In this document: positions 1-9,712 of the stretch, piece after piece
Layout: each line of letters starts with the position of its first letter
How positions within the stretch are numbered: the stretch's first letter is position 1
From: Siphonodentalium dalli
Lineage: Eukaryota > Mollusca > Scaphopoda > Gadilida > Siphonodentaliidae
Direction of reading: 5' to 3'
Length of the DNA: 64,000 nt
Assembly: GCA_032622095.1 (NCBI GenBank)
Contig: CP136061.1
Span: 233,924,944 to 233,988,943, forward strand
Translations under genes and position numbers: made by a program
The notes under the pieces: generated by a model
The model's database searches: none
The model's input: the letters and a program-made list of their open reading frames with translations, nothing else
Told to the model about the DNA's origin: nothing

Positions 1-131
1 CCCCCCGAACCCAGAAAATAATAAAGAGCGTTCCCAATTATGATCGTTCTTGCTTGCTTTCAACCTAAAATGGATGGACCCGTTTGGTGATTGCAATTAT
101 ATTTCGCTTGTCTACATGGTAAGCTGTCAGC

Positions 132-348
132 TACAGTAATGCTCTAAGTAATCGACTTCTTAACCACAGCAGAATTATGGGTAACTTTCCAGGATTTAGT
201 CGGAAATATGGCTTTTTGCCATTCATCGGAAAGCTCTCCCCGAGAGCTTTCCGATGAATGGCAACAAGCCATATTTCCGACTAAATCCTGAAAAGTTACC
301 CATAATTCTGCTGTGGTTAAGAAGTCGATTACTTAGAGCATTACTGTA
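132..348. mobile_element. TA-flanked near-perfect palindromic MITE (Tc1/mariner-like), copy 1
   Basis: A ~213-bp element is almost wholly self-complementary: its left half, starting CAGTAATGCTCTAAGTAATC, is repeated in reverse complement in the right half, with the centre near 240. It is bounded by TA on both sides (132-133 and 347-348), the usual Tc1/mariner target duplication. Copies with the same sequence are at 32170-32386 and 49176-49387. It is non-autonomous with no ORF. The related sequence at about 2395-2427 lacks it and looks like an empty site. Confidence 0.8.
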
Positions 349-670
349 CTTCAAGAAAGTTTGATTTATTTGATATCGAATCTGACGGCGAATCTTAATA
401 CTATTATTGAAGACACTTTTCTGCTATCGTTCCCAAATAACACACGAGAAGTATCTGGTATTATTTCCTAGTGACTCAAGCACATTTAGACTGGTGTACT
501 TGACTCAAAATTACCAAATCATCAGGTATTCGTGGACTATTTAATATCTTCGTCCAACTTGCCTAGATAATTTGGGTGTATGTTTAAATTAAGTTCGTTT
601 TTTTTAAATTGCCGCCTGAAATAATAGGAATAATCATGCTCGTTGCTATTTTGTACCTGAATGTACAACA

Positions 671-1211
671 TCTATTATATATTTTGGGACTTCTGTTTGT
701 CTGTTAGCTATGGCCGGGAAAACGGCTGGATCGATTGAGCTCAAACTTTGGAGAAGCTCCGAGCACTCATCCTCCATTCCCACTGCCGCCGTCTTGGAAA
801 TTTGGGGGTTTATTGCGTGATAGTTAAAGAGCGTTCGTATCCGCAGTGTCGTTGATAAAGAGCGTGCCTATGTCCAGACATGAGCGTGTTTTGTCTGTGT
901 CCAGACATGAGCGTGTTGTGTGATCCTTACGTATGTGGGTTCCTGGGAATGGGGGAGATTTCCATTGGGTCAGTTTTTCCGCCCGAGATGACCTTCACCT
1001 TGAAACGGGTACCCACAAATTATATATATGTATGTGTGTGTCCGTTATTAACTCGAAAACGGTCCTACCGATGGAGTCCAAACTTGCTACCTAGGGCAAC
1101 TTTTGTCCGGGAACTCTCATGGACCAGTCAAATTGTGACCCCAACCTGACCTTGACCTTTAAATTTATCAATTCAAGGTCAAAGCCCGGACGAAGTCGGG
1201 TCACCTGCTAG
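671..1211 (+). mobile_element. Helitron-like non-autonomous element, copy 1
   Basis: The element starts TCTATTATATATTTTGGGAC and ends CTAG. It is flanked by A on the left (670) and T on the right (1212), the classic Helitron insertion between A and T without target duplication. A short hairpin (CCCG...CGGG around 1185-1200) precedes the CTAG end by about ten bases, as expected for a Helitron 3' terminus. The body has repeated GACCTTGACC-type blocks and two TAAAGAGCG motifs (825 and 856). It carries no Rep/helicase ORF. Assignment rests on termini only. Confidence 0.7.
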
Positions 1212-1699
1212 TAACATATAAACAGTGGAATGTATCCTCAAAGTGTATTCAATATTGGTATATCTTATTATGATTAAATATTATAATTAAGGATTTAAAA
1301 AATCCTACTCCAAAAACATTTTAGACGTGGTCCAAATTATAGACTCCCTCGTCCAAGTTAAGCTATGCTTTTAAAAGGCTTTCATCGAGGAGTTACCTAA
1401 TGGTCTACATCGTTAAGTGCGGTGTGATGAAACCAATTTTATATAACATATTAATTTCAATAGAATACAAGCCATTGATGTAATAGAAGAACCCTATATG
1501 TAAACATAACACAGTGGTGATCAGTTACCAAATTAGAATGTTCTGCTCTATAGACTTCTATGGTGACTCATTAATCAAATGTCGGAATGAAGAATAATAG
1601 AGTTATTGTTCATGGTGAATGTTTCTCGTTCTGCTCAGTGTTCTGCTCAGACAATTCATATATGCTATACTGTATGGATTGTTTTAGAAAATGTTATCA

Positions 1700-2215
1700 T
1701 CGCGCACACACCTGACCCCTCCCCAAATTCATAAAAGTTTAGTATTTTCCAACTAAATGCCATTTAAGTCCAAATCTTTGTAGAGAAATGTTTAGTAAAA
1801 AATAACATATTTCAGACTAAATAAATACTGGTTTGAAAATTTACTATCAGTTCAATTACAACCTGTTTCTCACGCGAGTTATATATTATACATAGATTGA
1901 CACGTGGATTTATTGACAGATACGCACAGTCGAGGCCAATGTAAAAAAAATCACAGAAATAAAATTATAATAAAACTGTTTTGATTGCTTTCGGTATCTG
2001 CATATCATTGTTTTCAAAATGAAGGCGCTATTAATTGTACTTTTTATTTTCACGGAAGCCGCGATCCTTTTGTTAATTATTTTATTGAACAATTTTCCAG
2101 GCGTGTATATTTATACACTGTCCGATTGATCACATTGGAATCACCTTCTGTATATTCTGTGTGTATTCGAGAAAATAATTATCATGATTTGAACTTTGAA
2201 TCCAGTGATCGTCTA
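1700..2215. other. No recognisable feature
   Basis: AT-rich sequence between the two repeat copies. Short overlapping ORFs on both strands lack any recognisable motif and I treat them as chance. Confidence 0.5.
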
Positions 2216-2849
2216 TGAAAAAGAGCGTCCATGCTTTGTTTTTTTGCTCTTAAAAAATTACAACTGCACAATGCAGTCCGACAACCATGGTTGTCATTCG
2301 GCAGGAAACGACACAACAACGATCGTTTGCACTATAGCTTTTAACCTAAAAAGGATGGATGCGTTGGTGATTGTAAATAGATTATGTTTGTCTGGTAATC
2401 TGAAAACAACCTCAAACAAGTTTGATTAATTTGATGTCGAATCATACCGTGAATCTTAAAATCTTAAAGTGATGTGAAACACTCCGGTATATAGGGTGAT
2501 CAAATATAAATTGAGAATAATCTTGCTCAAAGTAGTTATTTTTTACGAATATTAATTCAAATTGATCAAACACATTCTTATATAATAATGAAATGAAATG
2601 ACTCTCGATTACCAAATCATTTGAGATATAGTTGCGCCGATAGTTGCGTCCGGAATTGAGATGTAAATATTTACAATTGAGCATAGTTCAGATGATGTTT
2701 TTTATAGAGTGGTATGGTATATTTCTTAGAAATTTTCGGCGATGTTAGTAAAATGGTACATTCCCAAGTTTGGCAAAGCGCATGAGTACTTATCAATTGC
2801 ACGCACCCGAACAATTAATTCTTATGTCTTCTTCACCTTAATCGGGTAA

Positions 2850-3130
2850 AATAAGGTCTAATCGGGTAAAATATTGAAAAACCAAAAATTAAAAATGCAC
2901 ATTTAACTCATGTTATAAAATATTGAAAAACCAAAAATTCAATAACAAAATTAATCAAAAAAATTACTTCAAAAATCCAGTAAATTAAAAATGCACAATT
3001 AACTCATGTTATAAAAAAAAATTAATATTAACTCATTGAAAAAACAAAATTTAAATTATAAAATTAATTAAAAAAAATTAAAATTGTCATGTTTCTGACG
3101 AACGCCGCCAGTGGCGGGCTAATCTGCTAG
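2850..3130 (+). mobile_element. 3' part of a second Helitron-like family
   Basis: AT-rich imperfect repeats (GGGTAAAATA, AAATATTGAAAAACCAAAAA and AAAATGCACAATTAACTCA blocks occurring two or three times) lead to a terminal hairpin CCGCC-AGT-GGCGG followed by CTAATCTG and CTAG (3127-3130), with T immediately after. Hairpin plus CTAG|T is the Helitron 3' signature. The 5' boundary cannot be placed, so the start given is approximate. The next element begins at the very next base. Confidence 0.55.
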
Positions 3131-3835
3131 TCTAATTATATTTTGGGACTTCTGTCTGTTTGATTGTTTGTTAGCTATGGCCGGGAAAACTGCCGGACGG
3201 ATTGAGCCCAAACTTCCTATCTAAGGGTAAAATCCCATATGAAGTGTCATCGCACCACGTCAGACCACTCCTTCTCCATTCCCCCGCCACCGCGTGATAG
3301 TTAAAGAGCGTTCTTATCCGCAGTGTCGTCGATAAAGAGCGTCCGTGTCCAGACATGAGCGTGTTGTGTGTGTCCAGACATGAGCGTGTTGTGTGATTCT
3401 TATGTCTGTGTTCGTACTTAGGGGTTCCTAGGAATGGGGGAGATTTTCATCGGGTCAGTTTTTCCGCCCGAGGTGACCCTCGCCTTGAAACGGGTACCCA
3501 CAAATGATATATATATATGTGTGTGTCCGTTATAGACTCGAAAACGGCCCTACCGATTGAGTCAAAACTTGCTACCTATGAGAACTTTTGTCCGGGAACT
3601 CTCATAGACCAGTCAAATTGTGACCCCGACCAGACCTTCAAAATGATCAATTCAAGATCAAATCCGGTAAAACTGGCGGATTTCGACGAAATTTGATACC
3701 TATGTGTACTTTTGTCCGGGGAGTGTTTTGAACGGGTCAAATGGTGAATCCGACCTGACCTTGACCTTGAAAATTGTCAATTCAAGATCGCGCCTCTCCG
3801 TCCCCGGAGGAAGTCAAGTCGGGTTAGCCTTCTAG
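3131..3835 (+). mobile_element. Helitron-like non-autonomous element, copy 2
   Basis: Starts TCTAATTATATTTTGGGACT and ends CTAG (3832-3835) before T. It is longer than copy 1 because the GTCCGGG...GACCTTGACC module is repeated (about 3590-3660 and 3710-3790). TAAAGAGCG motifs lie at 3302 and 3333, the same 31-base spacing as in copy 1. The base before its 5' end is G, because it abuts another CTAG terminus head to tail. Confidence 0.7.
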
Positions 3836-4298
3836 TTAAACATAAATTAGGATTTAAAAATCCTAGACGTGGTCCAAATTAGACCCCTCGTCCAAGTTAA
3901 GCTATGCTTTAATTAGTCTTTCGTCGAGGGGTAACCTAATGGTCTACATCATTAGGTGTGGGGTGATGAAACAGTTATATCAAATATATTAAATTAAAAT
4001 GAACCTAAATCCAATGGCCGAATAGAAGAACTCGCATTAGAAAACAAAAACACACAGTGGTCATCAGTTACCAAATTTGTATTTCTGCTCAAAACAATCG
4101 GCTTAGAATTCCCCGGTAACTTATCAATCAAATGTCGGGACGAAGAATATAGAGTTATTGTTCATGGTGAATATTTCTTGTTCTCGTCACAGAAGCGCTA
4201 TCTGTTTCTGTAATATATACTTCACGAATCGTTTTAGAATTGAATGTATCATCACCATGCAGACTTGATAAACAGGGACGGTGCTAGGTGGCTTCATC

Positions 4299-4795
4299 TT
4301 AAAGGCACGGGTGGCGTTCAGAAATATTTGTTCAAATCGCCATCAACAGAAGTAATATTAAAATATGTATAGTTTTGTTCATGTGCCAAACATAATCAGC
4401 GCTTAAATAGCATATAGTTGTCAAGACGTATGATGGTGTACGTAAACAAGAGCCTGCTCGTGTTACAGAAGTTGTGCTTCTGTTTACATAACACAGGGCA
4501 ATTCTATTGGTTAATCACACACAAATGATATAAACGCTCTTTATTATTTCCTTATCAGGAAAACAGTAACAAATAACGCTCTTTATATTTACCATAACCG
4601 GATCTAAACAAAAGCCAGGTAACGTAACGTTTTTTGCTGTTGTTTACATAACAAAGGAAAACAAATTGACAATAACATACTGTTTATGCCATTTCTGATT
4701 GGTATAAGAACATAGTCTGTCTATATTTTACTCTTCTTTCTGTTTATGGCGGTTTTTGTCGGAGGTGAATATTTTAACAGCATACCCCGTGAACC
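4299..4795 (+). mobile_element. TTAA-flanked AGGYACG element, copy 1 (right end decayed)
   Basis: Begins TTAA-AGGCACG. Internal landmarks shared with 45655-46156 and (reversed) 62604-63105 are GTTACAGAAG, two AACGCTCTTTAT motifs 43 bases apart (4535 and 4578), GTTTACATAACA, CAATAACATACTGTTTATGC and TTCTTTCTGTTTATGGCGGT. The right terminus is too diverged to place exactly. TTAA targets fit piggyBac or Kolobok superfamilies. No transposase ORF is present. Confidence 0.65.
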
Positions 4796-5111
4796 TGATA
4801 TGACAAAAAAAAATAATCACAAATCAACATGGAGATGTATGTGGGTCCCAAACACCAAAAAAAAAGCCATTTCTGCGACATGGAACAGAAAAGAGTGTTC
4901 CGTGGTAGTATATTCCTTATATGGTAGCAATAAAGAGCGTTTGTCTGACTTCTGGCGAAAAGTTGAAAAATGGCTGTGACTCTGGTAATTGTTTTTCGGA
5001 GCTTATGAAGCCGGTATATCAATAGTTCGTATATTTATCGACCTATCGTATCCGTCGCTCCAAATTACGTAGAAAACATTTGGAGGTTCGAATGAGCCAT
5101 GTCCGTTTAAA

Positions 5112-5225
5112 ATAATATAGGATTTAAAAACAAAATCTTACTCCAAAAACCTTTATACATGGTCCAAATTATAGTCCTCGTCCTATGGATTAAGAATCTA
5201 TAGAGTTATTGTTTATTTTGAATTA
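5112..5225 (+). repeat. Partial third copy of the 1285/3845 block
   Basis: GGATTTAAA, TCTTACTCCAAAAACC and ATGGTCCAAATTATAG match the block at about 1285-1350, followed by AGAGTTATTGTT. It is diverged and short. Confidence 0.45.
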
Positions 5226-5539
5226 ACACAATTAATAGAGAGGTTTAGATTGAGCACCAGAAAGAAATATCCTATATACATACCACTGGGCTTGTCAAGA
5301 CAAGAGTGTAATTATATAGACACATAAAGAATGCCCACTATAGATAATCACCTGTTTAATTTCTATAGCGATCATACAAACAGATAAACACTGCCAAATA
5401 CACATATGTATACATACGACAGTTTGGCCCATACCTCATATAAGCATGTACTCTAAATGGAGTAACCACAGAACCAAGTCGAACGCTCTTTATTTTGTCC
5501 ATATCAGCCCATTTTGTCTATTCGTCAGGATATATATAT

Positions 5540-5605
5540 TGGGGAATGCATTGGCACATGGTCTTTAATGCTGCGCCAACGCAGCTCCCACCACGAAAGA
5601 GTTAA
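5540..5605 (+). mobile_element. Solo right end of a TTAA hairpin MITE (family N3)
   Basis: GAATGCATTGGCAC, TCTTTAATGCTGCGCCAACG and CACGAAAGAGTTAA match the right ends of the elements at 22992-23213 and 60728-60981. The left part is missing. Confidence 0.55.
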
Positions 5606-6204
5606 TTTATACTCGACACAAAGGTGGAATTTTAAAGACGAAATGGACAAATAAACCAGCACGTATTTCCAGTAGCATTCTTCCTTTAATCGATAGACAT
5701 CTCCCTAACCACCTGGTGACAGCGCGTGAGATTTTCCACCTTTTCAGTATATTTAACATATGTACAAAGGCTCCCTTTCATTGCGTCATGCCCATGTACT
5801 GCAGGAGCACACCATTTCGTCCGCACCTTGCTGACGCTATTTGTTTAAGGGAGGCAGTGTTTTATCGATAAATTAGCATCTATTAAGGTTTGCTTGACAC
5901 TTTGTTTACTCGGTTTCTGATATACGGCGATATACCCTATTGTTTCGCTATGTTCTCCTTACATCCACCAGGGCTGAATAAAAGTGAAATGTTTGCCATG
6001 ATTGTTAACCCAAAACTCGCCCGACGAATTCGTCGGTTGTATGACCAGCACTTGAGAGATATATATTTCTAACTTAGCACATCAAACACCCACAGGCTAT
6101 AACAATCTATATATTCTCGCGGAGGGGAACTGTTACCCAGTAGTGTGATATGTGCAGCTATATGACTTCCATGTCACGACCTATATTTATATTAAATTAT
6201 TCTT
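5606..6204. other. No recognisable feature
   Basis: Unique-looking sequence. The reading frame at 5890-6072 has no ATG at its start and no recognisable domain, so it is not called as a gene. Confidence 0.4.
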
Positions 6205-6211
6205 ATGCTGG

Positions 6212-6764
6212 CAGGGGGGGGGGGTGAATTTAGTTTTTCCGGCACGTATGCCGGGGTGGGTGGGTGGTCAAAGCCACCAACAAGCAATTTTTTCCGCAAC
6301 TAAAAAAAAAAAAAAAGAAGCTTGTTTTTTAGTGTTTTGGCAATGAGTTGGGCTTCAAAACCACTTTGAATGAGAGAAATAATGTAATTCTAACTGTAAA
6401 CTGACTGCAGGCAGTTATCGTGTTGTATTTTGTTGCAAATTTTGAAATCCAAGATGGCCGCTGGCAGCCATGCTTTTTTGGCCGAATGACCTCAAAATGA
6501 CTCATTCCTATTTACATGTCCATGTTAACATCCATGATAAATAGTATGCACAGAAATTCATATACAGCTGTTTACAGTGAATTTCCCCCCGCATATCTCT
6601 GTTTTAGTGTTAAAAGGGGGGGGGGGTGTCAAAAAATGGTCGGAAAAAAACTGCCGAAAACGGAAAAAAAATTGGCGGTGGGGGTGGGTGGGTACAAAAA
6701 ATGATCGAAAGGGAAAAAATGCCATACGTGCCTGAATTTTTTTTCCGACCCCCCCCCCCCCCTG
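6212..6764. mobile_element. hAT-like non-autonomous element with G/C-tract ends
   Basis: The left end CAGGGGGG and right end CCCCCCTG are inverted, and the inverted similarity continues inward (GCACGTATGCC near 6243 against GCCATACGTGCC near 6721). The 7-bp direct repeat ATGCTGG flanks it exactly (6205-6211 and 6765-6771). The interior holds further G runs (6616-6626) and the phrase AATCCAAGATGGC, which also occurs near 51360. CAGGG ends with a 7-8 bp duplication point to hAT-type transposition. No ORF of note. Confidence 0.65.
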
Positions 6765-6993
6765 ATGCTGGTCTATGTTTCAGTAAATCTGTTAATTAGT
6801 CAGCGGAGAAGTTCAATACCTAAGTTGTTATAACTTGTTCTCCAATCACATTTATTCTCCCTATCTTATTTATTTAACCCATTTTTGTCATTAACTGTAT
6901 TTAATTAAATCAGGGAAGTTCAATAAAAAAAATGTCACCAACACACCTTAGCCTGTTCGATAGTCGCCAGCATGCAGTGATAGTGTATAATAG

Positions 6994-7263
6994 CCCAACA
7001 GAAGGGCCCTGTGCATTGGCTTAACACATTAAAAATTATAAAATTGTTAACGAATGTAAAAAAAAATGGTAAAAAGTTTTTTTTTAGGCCAATGCAATCT
7101 CTTATATATGCGAGGCGACCTATTATATGGTCGACTCGCATATATAAGAGAATGCATTGGTACAGGGCATAACTGTAACTATCACAATGTGGTCAAGGAG
7201 CCGGTTCCAATGATATCCATATTTGTATGGTTCTATTGAGACAGACCGAAAATATTTTAGGCT
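6994..7263 (-). mobile_element. Truncated TTAA hairpin MITE (family N1) that has lost one hairpin
   Basis: Collinear with 63429-63807 but lacking both TTAA ends. The first hairpin is missing, leaving CCCTGTGCATTGGC where intact copies have the full ~69-bp palindrome. The second hairpin (7088-7160) is present with an expanded tip (TATTATA instead of TAT). The flank CTGTAACTATCACAATGTGG and the following block match the other copies. Confidence 0.7.
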
Positions 7264-7675
7264 CCGTCTTAAAACTACAGCCTATACTATATATATATAT
7301 TGAAGGAAATTAAAATTATTACAACAATATCAAGCCGTTTTTGGCCTATAATTGTCAGTTGTTGTGGTGTCGTGCATGACATTTCTATAATTGATAATTT
7401 TGTCAATGATTGGGTTGGGTGTAGCATGCCACTGTTAACTTGGGCTTGCATGTTGAAGTGAGCTACATGTATGTATATTCTGTTTTAAATAACTTGGTGG
7501 ACACTTCTGGACCACAAATGTTCTCTATCTTTGCGGAATATATGTTTGCTCTTATATTATGACAACGATCATCAATAACATATATTTGCATTGTCTCAAA
7601 AATCAAATTAGCTTGTATATCATACAATTGGCTTATTTTCTGACATTCTGTTCAAATAATTATAGGATAATCTTA

Positions 7676-7905
7676 TCAATCAATCAATCAAGTTTATTTG
7701 TACGGTACACCATATATGGTCAAATGTACACGAACATATAATAACCAGACAAAATGGACGGATTACATATGAAACAAATTTAAGAAGTAACAACAATGAT
7801 ATATGGCGGTATACGATAATATATGGTAATATACATATGATATATATGCCCACCATAAGTGGTATCAAACTAATCACCACCCTGCATGTTCCAGAGATTG
7901 TCGGT
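7676..7905 (-). mobile_element. LINE 3' end (antisense)
   Basis: Starts with (TCAA)n, the reverse complement of a TTGA-type LINE tail. It continues as the reverse complement of the 3' UTR at 13273-13497 (GTACGGTACACCATATATGG, CAAAATGGACGGATT and ATATATGCCCACCATAAGT blocks). This is a 5'-truncated copy, typical of target-primed reverse transcription. Confidence 0.65.
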
Positions 7906-8052
7906 ATTCAAGTCGCCATGCATGCACCTTCAAATGCATGATCGCCTATTGAATCATCCCGTAGACTCGTCGATAAATTGCACAAAGAATTGGGAAAGCT
8001 GCATGGACTGGCATATGGATCTCTGAAATCCACATGGTGGTGATAACCTATA

Positions 8053-8512
8053 TGTGACCCGCCATATCAAATCCAGTCGGAAGTCGGGATTTTTTTACCC
8101 TGTGCCAATGCATTCTCTTATATATGCGAGTCGACCATACGTCGTCTCGCATATATAAGAGAATGCATTGGCCTAACAATTTTTTACAATTTAATAATTT
8201 GTTCTTGTATTCTTTAACAATTTTATAATTTCACCCATACAGAGCGCCAGACAAACATGAGCAGACGACACTCTTCTAGGTGCTTCTATATATGTGTGGG
8301 GCTCCCTGCAGGTTAATGGGTGTTTTTTTTATTTTATGTCCTAAAAATTGTAAGAAACATTTATTTAAAAAACATGATAAAAACTTGTTAGGCCAATGCA
8401 TTCTCTTATATATGCGAGGCGACCTATGGTCGACTCGCATATATAAGAGAATGCATTGGCACAGGGTAAAAAAAATCCCGACTTCCGACTGGATTTGATA
8501 TGGCGGGTCACA
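8053..8512. mobile_element. TGTGACCC-ended hairpin MITE, copy 1
   Basis: Terminal inverted repeats of about 50 bp begin TGTGACCCGCCATATCAAAT and are flanked by TATA on both sides. Inside lie two ~69-bp hairpins (8104-8172 and 8392-8460) in opposite orientation, the same hairpin module found in the TTAA family. The spacer includes AACAATTTTATAATTT, as in the TTAA family, and a distinct central block (AGACAAACATGAGCAG, GTGTGGGGCTCCCTG). Superfamily not assigned; no ORF. Confidence 0.75.
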
Positions 8513-9241
8513 TATATCGTCGAACATTATTTGGACCTTTAACCATATTATTCGCAAAACTCGGTGTTAATATAAAGGGCTTATCTGGTTTGATAAGCAA
8601 TGGAGCCGACTGCGAGCATGTGGTCATCCGCTTACAATTCCATGTGATAACTGGTGTAATGTGCTCAATGGTGAATTCAATCAAATTATTCGAGTAAACA
8701 CGGCTCTGTTTTGAGTAAATACTCCGGGATGCAACCGGAATCCCATTATAGTAGGAATATCGAGTTTAGCAAATATTTAGAACAAACAGATTATAGAGTA
8801 ACCAAGATTCTTTTCGTCTCTGGGAAGGGTATCGATAACCCAGCTTAGGGTGGATTACTCCAACTTAACCCTATAAAATATGACGCGATCTGGGGAGTCT
8901 ATAGGCTCGCCTCATTACTTATACATAATTATTTCGTTATGTTTTGTGATATAAATTTACCGCGACCTATGGAACTATGAAGACCATTGCACCGGATATA
9001 ACATATTGAAGGCACAATCTAAAAAGTGTAAGCCGAAGCAAAAGTTTGAGTGGTATTTGTCGGGTTTATATCACTGGTTTCTCAATGAATATGCATGGGT
9101 TTGGAATATATGTCCACATTGAAGTACGGAATGCATTATACATTACCGTTTTAAGTATTCAGTTGTTTCTTGATTTCATTTAATGGTTCTTTTCTTAAAT
9201 ACATTGAAAGAGGAAGCGGCTCGGTAATTTGCTTAAATATA

Positions 9242-9708
9242 TGTGACCCGCCATATCAAATCCAGTCGGAAGTCGGGATTTTTTTTACCCTGTGCCAATG
9301 CATTCTCTTATATATGCGAGTCGACTATAGGTCGTCTCGCATATATATAAGAGAATGCATTGGCCTATCAATTTTTTACAATTTTAATAATTTGTTCTTG
9401 TATTCTTTAACAATTTTATAATTTCACCCATACAGAGCCCCAGACAAACATGAGCAGGGACAACACTCTTCTTTGTGCTTCTATATATGTGTGGGGCTCC
9501 CTGTAGGGTAATGGATGTTTTTTTTTATTTTATGTCCTAAAAATTGTAAGAAACATTGATTTAAAAAACATGATAAAAAATTGTTAGGCCAATGCATTTT
9601 CTTATATATGCGACGCGACCTATGGTCGACTCGCATATATAAGAGAATGCATTGGCACAGGGTAAAAACAATCCCGACTTCCGACTGGATTTGATATGGC
9701 GGGTCACA
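9242..9708. mobile_element. TGTGACCC-ended hairpin MITE, copy 2
   Basis: Same structure and nearly the same sequence as 8053-8512, again flanked by TATA on each side, with hairpins at 9294-9364 and 9588-9656. Differences include small changes at the hairpin tips. The two copies lie in the same orientation 1.2 kb apart with unrelated sequence between them. Confidence 0.75.
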
Positions 9709-9712
9709 TATA

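Larger units (their letters stand above)
1..1700 (+). repeat. Left copy of a duplicated ~2.5-kb repeat unit
   Basis: The order of blocks here recurs at about 2216-4260. The AAAGAGCGT-containing start and the CCTAAAAnGGATGGA block (about 20-110) match about 2219-2370. The Helitron-like block (671-1211) matches 3131-3835. The downstream block with GGATTTAAA, CGTCCAAGTTAAGCTATGC and ATAGAGTTATTGTTCATGGT (about 1285-1640) matches about 3845-4175. The copies are diverged, so the duplication is old or both are copies of one composite element. No coding potential was recognised. Confidence 0.6.
2216..4260 (+). repeat. Right copy of the duplicated ~2.5-kb repeat unit
   Basis: This carries the same order of blocks as 1-1700, with two differences. 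It lacks the palindromic MITE: the equivalent position is about 2408-2409. It also contains an extra AT-rich block ending in a second Helitron-like terminus (2850-3130). A third, partial copy of the downstream block is at 5112-5225. Confidence 0.6.

Noticed and set aside
8276-8557. Recurring frames with LYMRVDHRSPRIYKRMHW-like peptides
   Set aside because: They are translations of the palindromic hairpin, present on both strands at every copy; not a protein family.
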